Shown here: positions 11,047 through 26,000 of the stretch, piece after piece
Position numbering within the stretch: position 1 is the first letter of the stretch
How the letters are laid out: the number at the start of each line of letters is the position of its first letter
NCBI GenBank assembly: GCA_013407085.1
Contig: JACCGJ010000646.1
Location: forward strand, 54,880 to 118,879
Origin: Atriophallophorus winterbourni
Lineage: Eukaryota; Platyhelminthes; Trematoda; Plagiorchiida; Microphallidae
Length of the DNA stretch: 64,000 nucleotides
Reading direction: 5' to 3'
Position numbers and translations under genes: made by a program
The notes under the pieces: generated by a model
Database searches by the model: none
The model's input: the letters and a program-made list of their open reading frames with translations, nothing else
What the model was told of the DNA's origin: nothing

Positions 11047-14000
11047 GTAATTAGAGTCAGCACGGTTAATTTGTACATCTTTCTGCAACTGTGACTACGT
11101 AGTCTGGTTCCTAACGAAAATCTTGTTTTAATGACGTTTACAACAGTCTACCACTCTTGAATGATAAATGAGTCATTGAAACCCTAGTAAAGTATCAATG
11201 TATCGCAAGCGTATTCAAAGTTTTGTGGAATTATAAAGAATAAATAAACGGTGAGAAATTTGCGCGCACACAAACATTGATGATTATCGTGAACGACTCA
11301 TAAAAACTAATCGAGAAACTGAAGAGAATTTACACAAATCAAGTAGTGCAAATGTTGCGCAGACGTGCAATGAGGCATAACATTTCTCTTGCCGCTTGTA
11401 TCCAGATCACACATCAATCCAAATCTCTTAGCTTTGTTTATATGCCAGGGAACACTGAATGTGTAGCCCGCCCACGTACGTTTTATCAAATTGCAATGCA
11501 AGGAGCTTTACGCTGTGCGTTTAAATTCCTGCGTACATAGCATAATCATGTTATCGATACCATTTCAGCAATTTATTTTATAGCCATCACAATAATGTAG
11601 CATAAATGAGAATACTTCCGGCGATTCTGTTCCAGTTATATAATGTGTAAAATATCAACAACTTTCGAATAACCGCACTCAGCATAATCTTCTTATTTTT
11701 GGACGGACTCAATCAAATTATTCTTGTTAACGTAGAGTTATTACGATAGGTACAGTTGGAATCTAAACATTGAATCTTTTTTTCACTTTTAGGACTGAAT
11801 GTTGTATGATTTTAATGATATTTACAAACTTTTAGTCGCTTATGATTTTATTGGTTTTAATAAACTAAAATGCTACCGAAAAACAAGCTGCATATGTCAA
11901 ACCTCATCAACTGTGATCTTGTATTTATTTATTTTCCAACAAACGACTTTTTCAATGCTTCTCATACATAAACTGGTTTTCACCACCTGCTGAAACCAAG
12001 CAATTTAAAAACGGCCATGTAATATGAGCATCAGTGATCCGAGTAACAGTGAAACTTAATTCTTACCAAAATATTTGAAGCAATTTGCCATGTTCTAAAG
12101 TTTTTCACCGTAGATTCAAAAAAATTCACGTCGCCCCCCTTCCCTGTCGTTGTCTGTATCTTAGCTCAGCCAGCGAACGAAGCCGCTTCACCGCACGAAG
12201 TTCATGCATTCGACAAGGGACGAGTAGCCTCTGCCGATACCGAACAACAACAGCCACAGCAAGATGAAGGCGAGAAGCGCAGTGTGTTGCTTCTGCAGGA
12301 TTATACCGTAGCACCTCAGTATACACGAGAATCGGTAACCGGCGTTTCGGACGGTGAAATGGCTACCAATTCGACGACACCAAGTGAGTAGTGCTCTACA
12401 CACCCGGGAACATCAAGAGCACATTCTACTCAAATTTCATGTGTCAAGCATTTATCTGTTTTCTTCGTCATTATTGATCAAAATCTTTATTCATGCAGGA
12501 GGATCAACAATATGGCCGACTTTTGAATGCGAATTAAATCAGAGCATTGATGCGTACACTTAGCACATCATCTCCGTTCACGATCGTTCGTTACGTAACC
12601 GATTCACAACTTGATGACAGTTGTTCACCGAGTGCATCACCGAATTCTACAACACAATAGAACGCCCATTTATCAGGCTTCTGTTAGGCCAATGACAAAT
12701 AAAACAACACAAGTTTATCTTGTATAAGCTAATCATGTGATTACAGAGGAAGTCCTAAGTGTGTCTGTTGTCTTTTATGCGATTCGTCGCTAATCAGATC
12801 TCTCATAGCCATCGTTTGAGCGACCTTGACCTATTGCGTTGTTTAATAGCAGATAATGCTTGTCAGCTGTTCCTATTGCCCGGCAGTTTATTTTTTTCAG
12901 ACCATTCTGGCACAATTCTCCCCTAGCCTGATTACTTTTGGTTTTGTGATTTCTGTCGCTGGACATCTTGACTATTCAGTTTATTGCGTCTTTTTAAGGA
13001 CAGCGTTTCGACGTTCTTGATTGGCATTATTCGCTAGTACACTTTATGTCTGGTACACTATCAGTCATTATGATAAGTATCATTTTCAGAGAAATGTTTA
13101 TTATTTGTATACGCTTTCATCTTTCGGGCAAATGCGAGATGTATATACCGGAGAAAGCTTGATTATTTTGACCAATAAAATCAAGCGGCATTATTGTGAA
13201 CCAGGATATTCTAGTGAAGATCGTTGGCCAACCATAGAATCTCAGTGCTTTTGCTGATCGAAACATCATCAATAGCTCTGATCCACGATCAACGCTGAAA
13301 CGATCCTACACTTTCTGGCGTGGCATGACCGATGGTACGTGTGTTCGTGTCTGGCTCGCAAATATCACTGCGTCATGGTTGCAATTGGACCGAGTGCCGT
13401 TTTCCTATTATTGGGAGACTTCTTATTATTGTGTGTATTGTTATTGTTGTGGTGGTGGTGGTAGAAAAAGGTTGAATGTCATGCAGAGCAGTTTGATCAT
13501 TTTACATTTGGTCAGACACGAGTGTGCTGGCTAAGGAGTGACCTTAGATTGTGATTGGTCAAACTGACAAAATATTCGCGATCGAACAGCTGGATATCGA
13601 TCTCTTGTACACACTTCATACAAATTGTGAAATTCCGTCGAATTAGAGATTCTCTAAGGGTCTTCGTTTGTTGCAGTTTATCCAACGAATCGAAGTAACA
13701 ACAAGACTGAAAATAAAAGCAAATAACGATGGTCTTAAAACAATTTATAAGACTGTTCGCGATAAAACAAACAAAAGATGGCGGTATTCCTGTGTAAAAC
13801 CAAGTCAAGATTAAGTGCGTGACCAATTTTACTTGAACTCAACCAGATATCATGCGTTTGATTTGAAAATCAACAGCCGAAATTGGTAAACGCAAATAAG
13901 TTTCAAAAAGACTACTACTAACATTTTTCATTGCTTCGTCAGCAAGACAATCAGGATCAGATATACCATCTTGCATATCACCATTCGCATATGACTACCG

Positions 14001-17000
14001 AAGGTTGTTTGAGATGCGCCTCAAATGGATAAATGTTATTGATAACTGCCGCTCATGTTTATTTACTTATAACTTGAGCGTCTGCCGAAACCAACGAAGC
14101 TTATTTAATCTAATTTCCAAATTGCTACACTGTATAATCTCGTGCATTTTTCAGAGGACACTATGGTCTCCAACTCAGAATCGGATCTTTTCGAATTCCG
14201 CTACAGTGTTAGTACGCAACTAAACGCCGTACCCACAAACTTGGACATTATGGCAGTAAGTGTGTTAGCGAGATATTGTGCTAGATATTTACAGGCATCA
14301 ATTCACGAAAAAAATGAGCGTCGTGTCAAAATGTTTGTCAGTCATTGAAGAACAGAATGATGGAGAAAATTTTAGCTGGGAAAGCGAAATTAGACAGTTG
14401 GTGTTATTGTTCTATCTAGAATTCCTTTGATATTTTTCAATCAAATGCCCAAGCGAGGTCCAATATTCAGCAAGAATTTGGAAGATATCTCGGCGCGAAG
14501 AGCATCAAGGATCCCAGTCTATATTTTAACCACTAACTAAAATTCATATACCGCAAAATATTCATAGCCTGTCATACTCAGCATGTTCATTGAGAATACA
14601 AAGATGTCACCGTAGTATAATATGTGGAACAAGCCAAAATATATTTCATTTTAGACCTACTCATGAGTAACAAATATCCATAAAAATGATATTCCATTCA
14701 ATGGTGAACTGTGGATTAAGTGGCAACCAATGGGCAGAATGTATTGCTTCGCACAAGCTAAAGCTATTGTTAAAAGAAATAGACTAACTTTGTAGTTGAA
14801 GTCACTTCTGTCCTCAATTGGATTCCACAGAAATTTTGTACAATGCCTCGACTGATTTTAAAGCCTCTCTTCTGTATGTTAGCGGTAAATTATGTGACAA
14901 AATGTTTGACCTGACTGCATGAACCAGCTAAGAACATTTTTCTCGTAATATCGGTGTGGCTGGAGAAAAAGATCAATAATGCACACGTCTATTCCTGGTC
15001 AGCTTCAGATTTTATCGAGAATGGTGTTTGCCATTATATGTGGCGGTTGTTGATTCGACTATAAGTGCGAGTAGGTGTCAACCAAAGGTTGAAAATTTTA
15101 CAATTCCCTACGCGCTTGTTGCTTTAGGAATGTAGTTTCACAGCAGCGCGAAAAGCTCTGTCCATCCTTACGGTTTCGCTCTAAAATTTATAAAAATTTC
15201 CTGTAACGTTTACGAAACGAGGTGTCCTTAAAACGTGATTTTCCGTATATTTATCTATTGCTAAACAATACCATTGTAAAAACTACATGAGTCATATACC
15301 CACACAAGTGAGCAAAGCAATGAATGCTTTATAAAGATGGTCATACATTTATGTTCTCTATGTTCTCACAACACCACTTTCACTGACTTGGTTATGTTTA
15401 TAGAATGGCAACGTTTGCATTCGATAAATTCACACAGTGCAAGATAGTCGAGGAAGGATTATGTAAGGTGGATCAATGCTAAGGTCCTATCCTAAAGTCC
15501 ATTCGGTTGTTCACACATGCATCGAGGACACTCTATTCAAACTTGATCACATCACCCTGCTTTTCACTCACTGAGATTGCGTTCCGATTCATCCTTGATG
15601 TTAACCTTTCCAACGCTAATTAGGTTCACCCACAAATAACAGAACACACAAAACTCTAATTGGAAAAACGCGTTTATTATGCACAGGACAATGACAAATA
15701 TCACGCATCCATCTTATGTAGGAAAATCCTGCTATCATAACTCTTTCATCAACATGTCTGTAACGGTTTTTACTCTGACCTGAATGGCCAATCGAACACT
15801 CAACATGTTGGGCTTCTTTTACCTACTGTTTCGGTGCTTCCTGTTTATGTGTTGTGGATATTATGCATATCAACCGAAAGTACCAATTAGTACTTGTCGC
15901 TAATGCCAATCGCTTTGGCGGCATATCTTGAGGTCGCAGATTCCAACCGGTGAATATGAGGGTGCTAGACGGATATCCTGCGGGCAATGTAAAAATGGCG
16001 CACATCCGCCGGTAGGTACTGTAGAAGTTGCGCAAGTTATTGTCTCTTCCACAATCCAATTAGCGAGTAGCTGTCATCATTCATTCACATGAAATAACCG
16101 AACCAGCTTCACTGTAGGTTCTACATTTTACGATTGGCTGAGACGTTTGTTCTAATACCTGTTTTCGTGGAACTCAAATCGGACCTCATGAGGATAGAAA
16201 AAAACAATTTTTACCGTGAAACTTTAAATTGAATGACTTGCGCGATTACAATTGATTTTGTGTGTGAATTATGTGGGTGACTTCCAATAAAGCTTTACAA
16301 AATAGGAACTGGATGCATGGATTATTATGCACACATAACCGCACTCACAGTACAAAACCAGCCGTCATCAGGTGGACACAGTTAGAAAGCTAGACTTTGA
16401 GACTGCTGTTCAATAGGGATCGTTTAACGAACCACCGCTTAAGTGTAGAGAATGCAACTGTATAATATATTGGTATTGAGTAGTTAATCATTTTATTTCT
16501 GAATTTGATTTTCTTGATTCGTTTAAGAGCAATTTTTAACAGATCAATCGGATTATTCATTATATGCTACCAATTGACAAATCAGTTAACCACTGATTTT
16601 TATGTTACATTGTTCGCAAGACATTGATAGCATTCCAATTAAAAATGGTTATGGGAAGAATTGACATTTATACAGTTTATAAATCCTGTAAAGGTTTGAC
16701 GAATAAATTGAAAACGATTATGATATGGACCACAGACATTTCATTCGAGAATATGAGAAAGGCGCAATATCGTCTGATTCTAGGCTTTTTTGATAATATT
16801 CAATTAACAGGTATTAAAATGTAACCATTATTGTCAAACAGCTAGATTAACAGCAAAATCAACTGATGTTTTTCCGACCATTCGCTTGTCATTCACTTGC
16901 TTTTACAGCTTCCACGACTGCAAGCCGATATGGATCGCATGGAACGCGCTCTGAATACGAGCACATACTATGAAAAGCTCTTGGAATATGAAGCCCTGCA

Positions 17001-20000
17001 TCTTCGGCAACGTAAGTACATATATTAGCAAACATGAGAATAATAAACACTGATCCTTATCTTACTGTCTCCACCTGATGACGGCAAACAGTCAGAAACC
17101 GGTAGTGGTGTGTAAGGGATTGGGATGTGAGCAACGCAACACATTGATTAACACCTGTGTTTGCGCTTCTATCTAAAAGAAACCTCCATGAAAGTTTTGT
17201 CCTCGTTGCATTGATCGGAAATGGACCGCACGATAAGGATTGACTGGAAATTTGGATGATACTTTCACCAAAAATTACCTAATGATCAAAGCGATTATGA
17301 TATTGAATGAAATTTTGTTATTTAGTCGAGAGCAATCCAGTGCAAAGAAACCAGGTAAAGAGTTATAATTGCGCATAGGACAAAGGCGGGTGGCATCATC
17401 TATGCGATGTAGAAGCTATCAACGTTAACTTTAACTTAACCCTAACTTACGTAAAAAGTTTCAAGCAAGCTGGACAAGCAGATTCAGCAGTCAGCAACAG
17501 AACCGAGCTAGCCCTACAAAAGGTACTAATTATCAAGGTACTGTATATCGCAATGAGCGAGTTAAATGAAATTTATACTGTCCCTTCAACCTTTATGGTT
17601 ATGCGAAAAAGGTTAGAATTGATAGGGTCAATGCCAGACATTTTCTGGTTGTTCACACAAAATGATGGGATCCAGTTTTCGTTCGAGGTGTAGTTATCTT
17701 ATCAGGCGTGTCTCAGCTTGTTCTACGGATGTCGTAGCTCATTCAGCCTCTCGATTCCCCATCTATTTAATATTTTATTATGTCATGGTTGTACGACAGT
17801 TAGACATTCTGTACTTGTTACCATAGTAATGCTGCCATAATGGTGATGATATTCGATGCTCCATGTGTATTTGACTGGTTGACCTCAGCATAAGGAATCC
17901 AACCGTTGTCGAAATTAAGAATTATTAGGGAGGCATACAACCGGGCACATTTCTATGTATGTTCTATCCGCGTTAAATAATCATTTACTCTTTTGTACAC
18001 ACATTTATTATCGCGATTACATAAAACGCGAGATGTCAGAATTTGCTCCTTGAAAAAATGGTATGAATGGAGAGATATCCTTGAAGAGTCTTGAATTATT
18101 TAATTATGTGTATTTTTCGATTTATCTATATGATATATAAGATATGAGCAAGATTATTTTCCAAAACTTTACCGAAGGAGTACATAAGGTAATGAATTTC
18201 ACAAACAAACAGCTTTATTGGATAACCGTGTTCAAACATATCTGTTAGGTGAATGTTAAACCGAATGCAAATTGAGTCAACCTAATCACTCAGAGTGTTA
18301 AACGTGACAAAACCTAAGTCCTGCTTTTAAGTATAGACCGAATGCTTCATAATCACAATTTCAATCATAGCATTCACAATTTTACACGCCCAAGACTAAT
18401 TATATCGTCTTGCATTCATCTATCCGGAAGAAATGAACACCGTACCGCTAGAACGTTCCGACACGGATCCTCCGAGTACTGGCGGCATACGTGGAACCAA
18501 CCCGACCGCACCGTCTCCCGTTCTCACGGGGGAAGAGCATTCCGCTGGTCAATTAACTACTGGCAAGCATTCGACCACGGCAGGCCATACGGCCAACAGT
18601 CAAAGCTTGGCTAGTCAGTCGCAAACGGTCGGACCCACACACTCAATTCAAGGGAAACTGGTTGAACAAAAACCCGTGGATGACCACAACCTGTTGAATC
18701 CTGACGTTGCTCTGCTTTGGCGTTATCACTGTCCGATGACGAAGGTCAGTAGGCTTTTTGGGGTGATTAAGATCACGATATACTTCATACACGAATGTTT
18801 TGATTGTTACTTTTGATTCAACCTATTTTATTTACTTTAGAAAACCGCCCGAACTATGTGTGTTACTGATAGTCTTTGCTGGGAATTGTGATTTGACACT
18901 CGAAAAAGTCGGATGAATATCAAACGTGTGATAAATAGAAAATTAGATACTTAAAATTCAAGACATTTACTGAAAAGTTATTGATAAACCAGTGCATCGT
19001 TGCATTTGCGTTTGTAATAGCTAACTCCTAGAATGTTGTGGAGACATCGGTTGTCAAATATTTGGAGACGCTGAATGTGCTTTTTACATAAGGTCCAAGT
19101 TTCGCATTCGTATAGTAATACTGTCGCTTTGTAGATTAGCTAGCTTGTTCAGTATCGCCACTGCATCTGTGTACGATTCGAAGATCAGAACTGTATCATC
19201 AGCATAGTCCAAGTCGAGAAGCTTGCCACCCGGCATTATCTGAACTCCTTTGTTGCATAATTTCATAATGGCATCAAATTTGTGATGAATAGAAAATTAT
19301 ATATATATGAAATTGATGGCATTTGCTGAAAAGTTATCGATAAACTAAAAGAAATTCGTGTGCGTCTACTTTGTCGATTCTGACCTTGACTGGAAACTTA
19401 GCATGACGCTGTCATCAGAGTGTTAAACTATATTACTTGTTAGATGGTCAAAGATTTTTGAAGGCAGTATTTTGTTGATTCGCAAGGGCCGAAACATCAC
19501 GGACATGGCATGGAATCGAGAAAATCCGAACATTCTGGCTGTGGGCTACGGCCAGTTCGAATTCGAAGGTCAACGTCCAGGGTTGGTGTGTTGCTGGACT
19601 CTGAAATACATTGAATATCCCGGACGATTCTACGAAACACCCAGCGGAGTGACGGCAGTGGGATGGTCGAAAATCAATTCAAACTTATTGGCGGTGAGTA
19701 TTGCCTCCTCGTTTTACTTGAATCCTGAATGTTGCGAAGTGTAGATACGATAAAGGACGACTGCTAATTCATGGTCAGACGAAAAGGAATGCGGGATTTT
19801 TCCAGCTTTCTGTAGATAATTCAGCAGAGATTATAAGTTTTCAGGTATTAGACCGCTTTTATGCTTCGCGCACATTTTACGCTAGAAACTGTAAAAAATT
19901 AAGTTCACTTTAATCAAAATTCATATTTGCATCCATTTCCACTAAAACACACATCATGATTGGGTTCGTACTGTTTGCACTTATCATGTGTGATTACTTG

Positions 20001-23000
20001 TGATTGAACAGTTTGGTCGTACCAGCCTTAACCATAACTGACTTCAAAGACCAAACTCTTTTCAAGGCTACTTTAATTTTTTACCTGTGTGTCAATAGGA
20101 CTAGCTTGCTAATAAGCGCATACGTTTATACTGCGCCCCAGGAACGGCTGTTATTCAATAAGAAAAGTAATATCGTCGTCAGAATCTCATGAAGCACATG
20201 TCTGGAATCCAATATTTTATTGTGAAACTATGGTACATTAGGAATAGCCGACGTAGTCGTAAAAAAAACCTTGCGATGTATGTAGGAAAAGAAGATCTTA
20301 TTTGATTTAATCGTGTGTGTTTGAGTGATCCTCGGCACGTGAACACGTGTTGATGAGATGTGTAGATTGTAGTTGAATAGAATGGCAAGGTTTCCATTAT
20401 GTCGTTGTTTGACGATCTCGTGATATTCGATTGAATGAAAATTGTTCAGTATTTCTCGTCACGGTGTTTTGAGCATGGGCAACATAGTACCTCCTTGTTC
20501 TTAATCGGTCCGATGAGTGCGATAAGACAGTTACTCGATTTCCGGAAACTTAAGCGCTAACAATTCTGGTTTAGCGCTTCATGTCGAGTTGAATGCAAAT
20601 TAAATCTACGTCAATTTTATCGAAATACGTGCATACCAGAAAATGTTTGAATAACTCTCTTGTTTTCGTAGAGATATCATTGATCCTTTTGAGTGTCCTT
20701 CGTGCAGATGGAATAATCAGCACACATAGGAAAACATCCGTTACTTCCAGGACACTATGAAGGCTACTCTTAGTGAGCAATTTATTTTTGTAAGAAAGCT
20801 GGATTAACATGATCCAATAATGAAACATGTTTTAGCGAAAGAAATCCGCCGTACTTGTTTCAAGAAATCACTATGTATAAACTGTGTACAAATTCTTATA
20901 GTGTAGTCAAATAATGGGATGTGAATCTCCCTCGAATCTGTTGATTTCTCTTAATGGGTGGTATTGTGTAGAGAATTCAAAAGGATAACAAAGAGGTGAA
21001 TATCACAGCATTTTCTCTTTAGTGATGACAGATTCATTTAAATAAGCGCCTTAGAATTCAGAAATACACATCCACTGAACATTAAAATGAAAATAACCAC
21101 TGATGGATTTAAAATTCTTTTGTTACAATAATGTAAATCCGTTTTGCATTCAAAAATAAGAAGACGGCACAATATCTCTACCTTGATATTTTATATTTTG
21201 AGACATTAAAACATTAGGCAAAATGAACCATTCTGTTGATATCGATCATATTCTCTCCGTTTTCAGGTTGGCATGTTCAGTGGTGTCATACTTGTCTTCG
21301 ATGTGCGGAAAAAAGACCCCACGCCTATAATTGATACCACGTAAGAATTTTTGTTCAACTAAACCCACTCTGAAAGATATTTGCTTATACCGACTGATGA
21401 TCCGATAACGGGTGATAAAGTATATGGTAATATGTGACATTTCTTGAATTTTAAATCAAAGAAATGGCTATATATTCACAATCAATGTCAATATCTATCT
21501 ATCTATCTATCNNNNNNNNNNNNNNNNNNNNNNNNNNNNNNNNNNNNNNNNNNNNNNNNNNNNNNNNNNNNNNNNNNNNNNNNNNNNNNNNNNNNNNNNN
21601 NNNNNNNNNNNNNNNNNNNNNNNNNNNNNNNNNNNNNNNNNNNNNNNNNNNNNNNNNNNNNNNNNNNNNNNNNNNNNNNNNNNNNNNNNNNNNNNNNNNN
21701 NNNNNNNNNNNNNNNNNNNNNNNNNNNNNNNNNNNNNNNNNNNNNNNNNNNNNNNNNNNNNNNNNNNNNNNNNNNNNNNNNNNNNNNNNNNNNNNNNNNN
21801 NNNNNNNNNNNNNNNNNNNNNNNNNNNNNNNNNNNNNNNNNNNNNNNNNNNNNNNNNNNNNNNNNNNNNNNNNNNNNNNNNNNNNNNNNNNNNNNNNNNN
21901 NNNNNNNNNNNNNNNNNNNNNNNNNNNNNNNNNNNNNNNNNNNNNNNNNNNNNNNNNNNNNNNNNNNNNNNNNNNNNNNNNNNNNNNNNNNNNNNNNNNN
22001 NNNNNNNNNNNNNNNNNNNNNNNNNNNNNNNNNNNNNNNNNNNNNNNNNNNNNNNNNNNNNNNNNNNNNNNNNNNNNNNNNNNNNNNNNNNNNNNNNNNN
22101 NNNNNNNNNNNNNNNNNNNNNNNNNNNNNNNNNNNNNNNNNNNNNNNNNNNNNNNNNNNNNNNNNNNNNNNNNNNNNNNNNNNNNNNNNNNNNNNNNNNN
22201 NNNNNNNNNNNNNNNNNNNNNNNNNNNNNNNNNNNNNNNNNNNNNNNNNNNNNNNNNNNNNNNNNNNNNNNNNNNNNNNNNNNNNNNNNNNNNNNNNNNN
22301 NNNNNNNNNNNNNNNNNNNNNNNNNNNNNNNNNNNNNNNNNNNNNNNNNNNNNNNNNNNNNNNNNNNNNNNNNNNNNNNNNNNNNNNNNNNNNNNNNNNN
22401 NNNNNNNNNNNNNNNNNNNNNNNNNNNNNNNNNNNNNNNNNNNNNNNNNNNNNNNNNNNNNNNNNNNNNNNNNNNNNNNNNNNNNNNNNNNNNNNNNNNN
22501 NNNNNNNNNNNTCCAATAGTTCAATAGTTCAATAGTGTATTACGGTATAAAAAGCTGAGGGCTTGTACAAACCGCAGGATAGATAGAGCGGTGGGTCGAA
22601 AAAGCAAAGATAGAAATGTTTGAGTTTCCAAGGCCTTATAGCGGGCCTCATTCGCGTTTGGCCTGCACCATCAATGGATTTTTGTGGCATTTGGACAGGT
22701 AGGGCGTCAACCCGGGACACAGCTACTCACCACATCCTCCGGAACAGGGTCAGTTGAAACTGCGTGTATACGGACTTCCGATACTGGGATCTGGAAGAGC
22801 AATGAAACTGACAAAGAGTTAGCGGGGTTGTGAGGAAAATGCAAATGGCACAGAAAGAGAAATTACCGTTGCAACGAGCTAGTGAGTTTTGGGGAAAAAT
22901 GTGGTAGGGTTTGTAAAAAAATTAAAATAGTGTTTACGGGGTACTTGTATCTTGGGAGTGGGAGATTTCATGGAGGTGAGAATCGAGGAGACCTTTGAAT

Positions 23001-26000
23001 GAACCGAGAGAAGCGACCTCAAAAAGCGTGCCTGGAAGAGTGTTCCACTGACTGCATACTCTCACAGAGAAAAAGCTGTGTCGACATTCAAGCCTGCTTT
23101 GTTGATGTAACAGTTTAAGCTCATGTCCTCGGAGGTTAGTGCTTGGAGAGGGAACGAATAGGGAGTTGCATGGATGGGAGGGGTCAGTCAAGATCCGGTG
23201 GGTAAGTAACATGTCACCGCGGTGAAGACGGTAAGTAACGGAGAATATATCTAAACTGCGTAACCTTTCCTCGTAAGACATGTTATGCATACCACGGACA
23301 AGCTTTGTCGCACGTCTCTGGGCTTTTTCGAGAAGGGACACGTCTTTGCATAGCCAAGGCTGCCAAGCCTGTACTGCGTATTCCAAGTGAGGACGGATGT
23401 AGACATTCAGCAGTGTCGGGAAGAGAAACCGGTCAAACCTGCCTAAAGCGCGGCGAAGTAAGCCAGTGTTGCGATTTGCTACTGCTGCGGCTCGTTCGCA
23501 TTGCGTAGTGCAACCGAGATCGTGCTGGATGATGATACCGAGATCCTTTTCTTGTCGAACACTCTGAAGTACTGTTGAGCCCAAACTGTAAGCGACCGGA
23601 TCTGAGTGTCGGATGGGGAGAACGCTACACTTGGAGGTGTTAAATGGGAGATGATTCCTCAAAGACCAGCTGTGTAAGCGATCTAAGTCATCTTGTAAGA
23701 CGTGTGAATCCCTTGGCGATTTGAGTGAGCGCCAGATTTTGACATCGTCCGCAAATAGGAGGAACGGCGATTCAATGTTTTGGCCAATATCATTGATGAA
23801 AATGATGAAGAGTCGGGGACCAAGAACGGAGCCTTGTGGCAGACCGCACTTGATTGGGAAGCGGGCAGAATAGCAGTCACGCACACGAACACAGAGGGAG
23901 CGGTCGCGAAGAAAGTACTTCATCCAGGACAATAAGGATGACCCAACGACGCAGGCAGCGAGTTTAAGTAAAAGAATGTCGTGGTCGACGCGGTCGAATG
24001 CCTTGGGGAAATCCAGAAATACTGCATCGACACTAATGCCTTCGTCCACAGATTTCGTCCAGGCATCCCGTGCGAGAAGCAAGTTGGAAGTGCATGAACG
24101 GTTGGCGCGAAAGCCGTGTTGTTGTGTGATTAAAAGTCGATTTGTTTCCAGATGTGAAACAAGGTGGTCAGAGATTATGCTCTCCATGACTTTAGAAATG
24201 ACTGACAACAGCACAATGGGGCGATAATTTGCGGGTTCCGACCGGATACCGCCTTTAAAGATAGGCGTGATAACACCTTCTTTCCAAGCTTGGGGGACAT
24301 TGGCGGAGTCCATACAACGTTGAAAATGCGTGGCAAGTAGATTAGATATGTGCAATGCGGCTACTTTCAGGATCCTAGGGTAGATGCCGTCGAGTCCTGG
24401 TGAAGAGTATTGCCGTAGACATGAAATCTTCTTGTGGACCGCATCAGGGATAAACATTATTTCTGGCATTTCCTGTACGTCATGTGAGGAAGAAGAAAAA
24501 TGGGAGGAGTTTGTAGAATAAATAAGGTTGAAAATTGGGGCGTAGTGTTCAGACAACATGTTTTGCAGCTTCCGAAGCTGTTAAGGTGAGACTGTTTGTG
24601 CTGACTAGGGATGGAATTCCAACTTTAACTACCCGTCTTTGATTCACAAATTGGAACAAGCTTTTTGGGTTATCCAAGAACTTGTTACAGATGTGCATTT
24701 CATACTGGCATTTGTCCTGGCGGCTGAGAGATGTGCAACGGTTGCGCAATGACTTATAAATGTCCCAGTCAGTTCTATTTCGTCCTGTCTGGTAACACCG
24801 CCACGCCGCGTTTCGCTGTGGTATGGCTTTGCGTGTTCGGCTACGAAGGAATGACCTGGGGTTCTTCCGACAGAGGGGCTTTTCGTGGCTCGTAAGACGT
24901 AGCAGCGCGTGCCACTGAGTTAAAAACGTGGTCCATGCCAAATAGATCTGGTCAATCACTAAGAAATCCCATGAATTGGCTACGACGAGTTGGTGGAACA
25001 AGCCTAAATCAGTAATCTAGCGGCTCTTAGGACAGTGTTCGTTGAATTAATCCATGAAAGAGACAAAGGTGAATGTCAAGACAACATGATCACTGTTGCC
25101 CAAGGGAGGGTTAGACGAAAGTTTTTCAATCATTAACTCTTCGTTGGTGATGATGAGGTCCAGAAGGGATGGTGTATTTGTGCCCCGAAACCGAGTAGCT
25201 TCGTGAACATGATTGTATAATGGATAGGTTGCTAATATTTCGGACAACGCGGTGGCGAATGGGTGGGAGGCATGTTCGCCATAAAGGCTGGGACAGTTAA
25301 AGTCGCCCATTATCAGTATGTGGGAGAATCTTTTATTTAAAGCATGTCGAAGTGATGACAGAAGCAAGGAATCGAGCAGTGGGGTATTACTGGGAGATCT
25401 ATAAATAACTGCAATCAGGAGAAGACTGTCTTGCTTGAGTGGGATTTGGCACCAAAGAGTCAACCAACGCAGGGTCAGATAATTGTTCGCAGCGAAGCGA
25501 TTTGTGATGATAGAGCAGCACTCCACCTCCTCTTGTTGTACGGTCGCAGCGAAGTAATGACATGTTTGGAAGGGTGAGTTCCGCATCATGAACTGCGCTT
25601 GATAACCACGTTTCGGTAACGGCTATTAGGTCCCATGAGCACAGGGAATGGCGGTAACGGAGTTCCGGGAGTTTGTTCAGGAAACCAGCAGCATTTGTGT
25701 AACAGCATGAAAGGCTGCGTGATTGTAGAGTATGCAGTGTGGTGATAGGGTGTGCAGTTATTCCGCCGATCTCACTGAAACCGGCTGCGGGGAGTTTTTT
25801 GAAGCGGTCGTGTGAAGTTCGTCAGCAGACTGATTTGTGCTGGGTATGACTGATGGTTGCGGACGAGGTCTTGGTTTATCAACTGCGGAGCGAAGACGGA
25901 CCTCTGTAGGTGCAAAGCGTTTGTTATCATACCACAAGCGCAAGGCAGTATTAACCATATCTTCGGATTGGAAGGTAATACGGGGGGCATTACCCTTGTA

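Larger units (their letters stand above)
12550..19106. repeat. Duplicated block, copy 2 (DNAI4 exons 3-5 plus introns)
   Basis: Same-orientation partner of 1-6457. Extra sequence relative to copy 1 includes a SINE-like insert of about 110 bases near 17043-17152, a 28-base insert near 17377-17404, and a longer TGG run near 13447. This copy is continuous with exons 1, 2, 6 and 7. Confidence 0.93.
20418..21511. repeat. Duplicated block around exon 7, copy A
   Basis: About 1.1 kb recurring at 45903-47017 in the same orientation. It includes exon 7 and ends in five TATC units exactly at the 1000-N gap. Copy B continues through the same microsatellite. Confidence 0.92.

Noticed and set aside
21444..22535. 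Long open frames over 21444-22535
   Set aside because: They are an artefact of the N gap joined to a TATC microsatellite.
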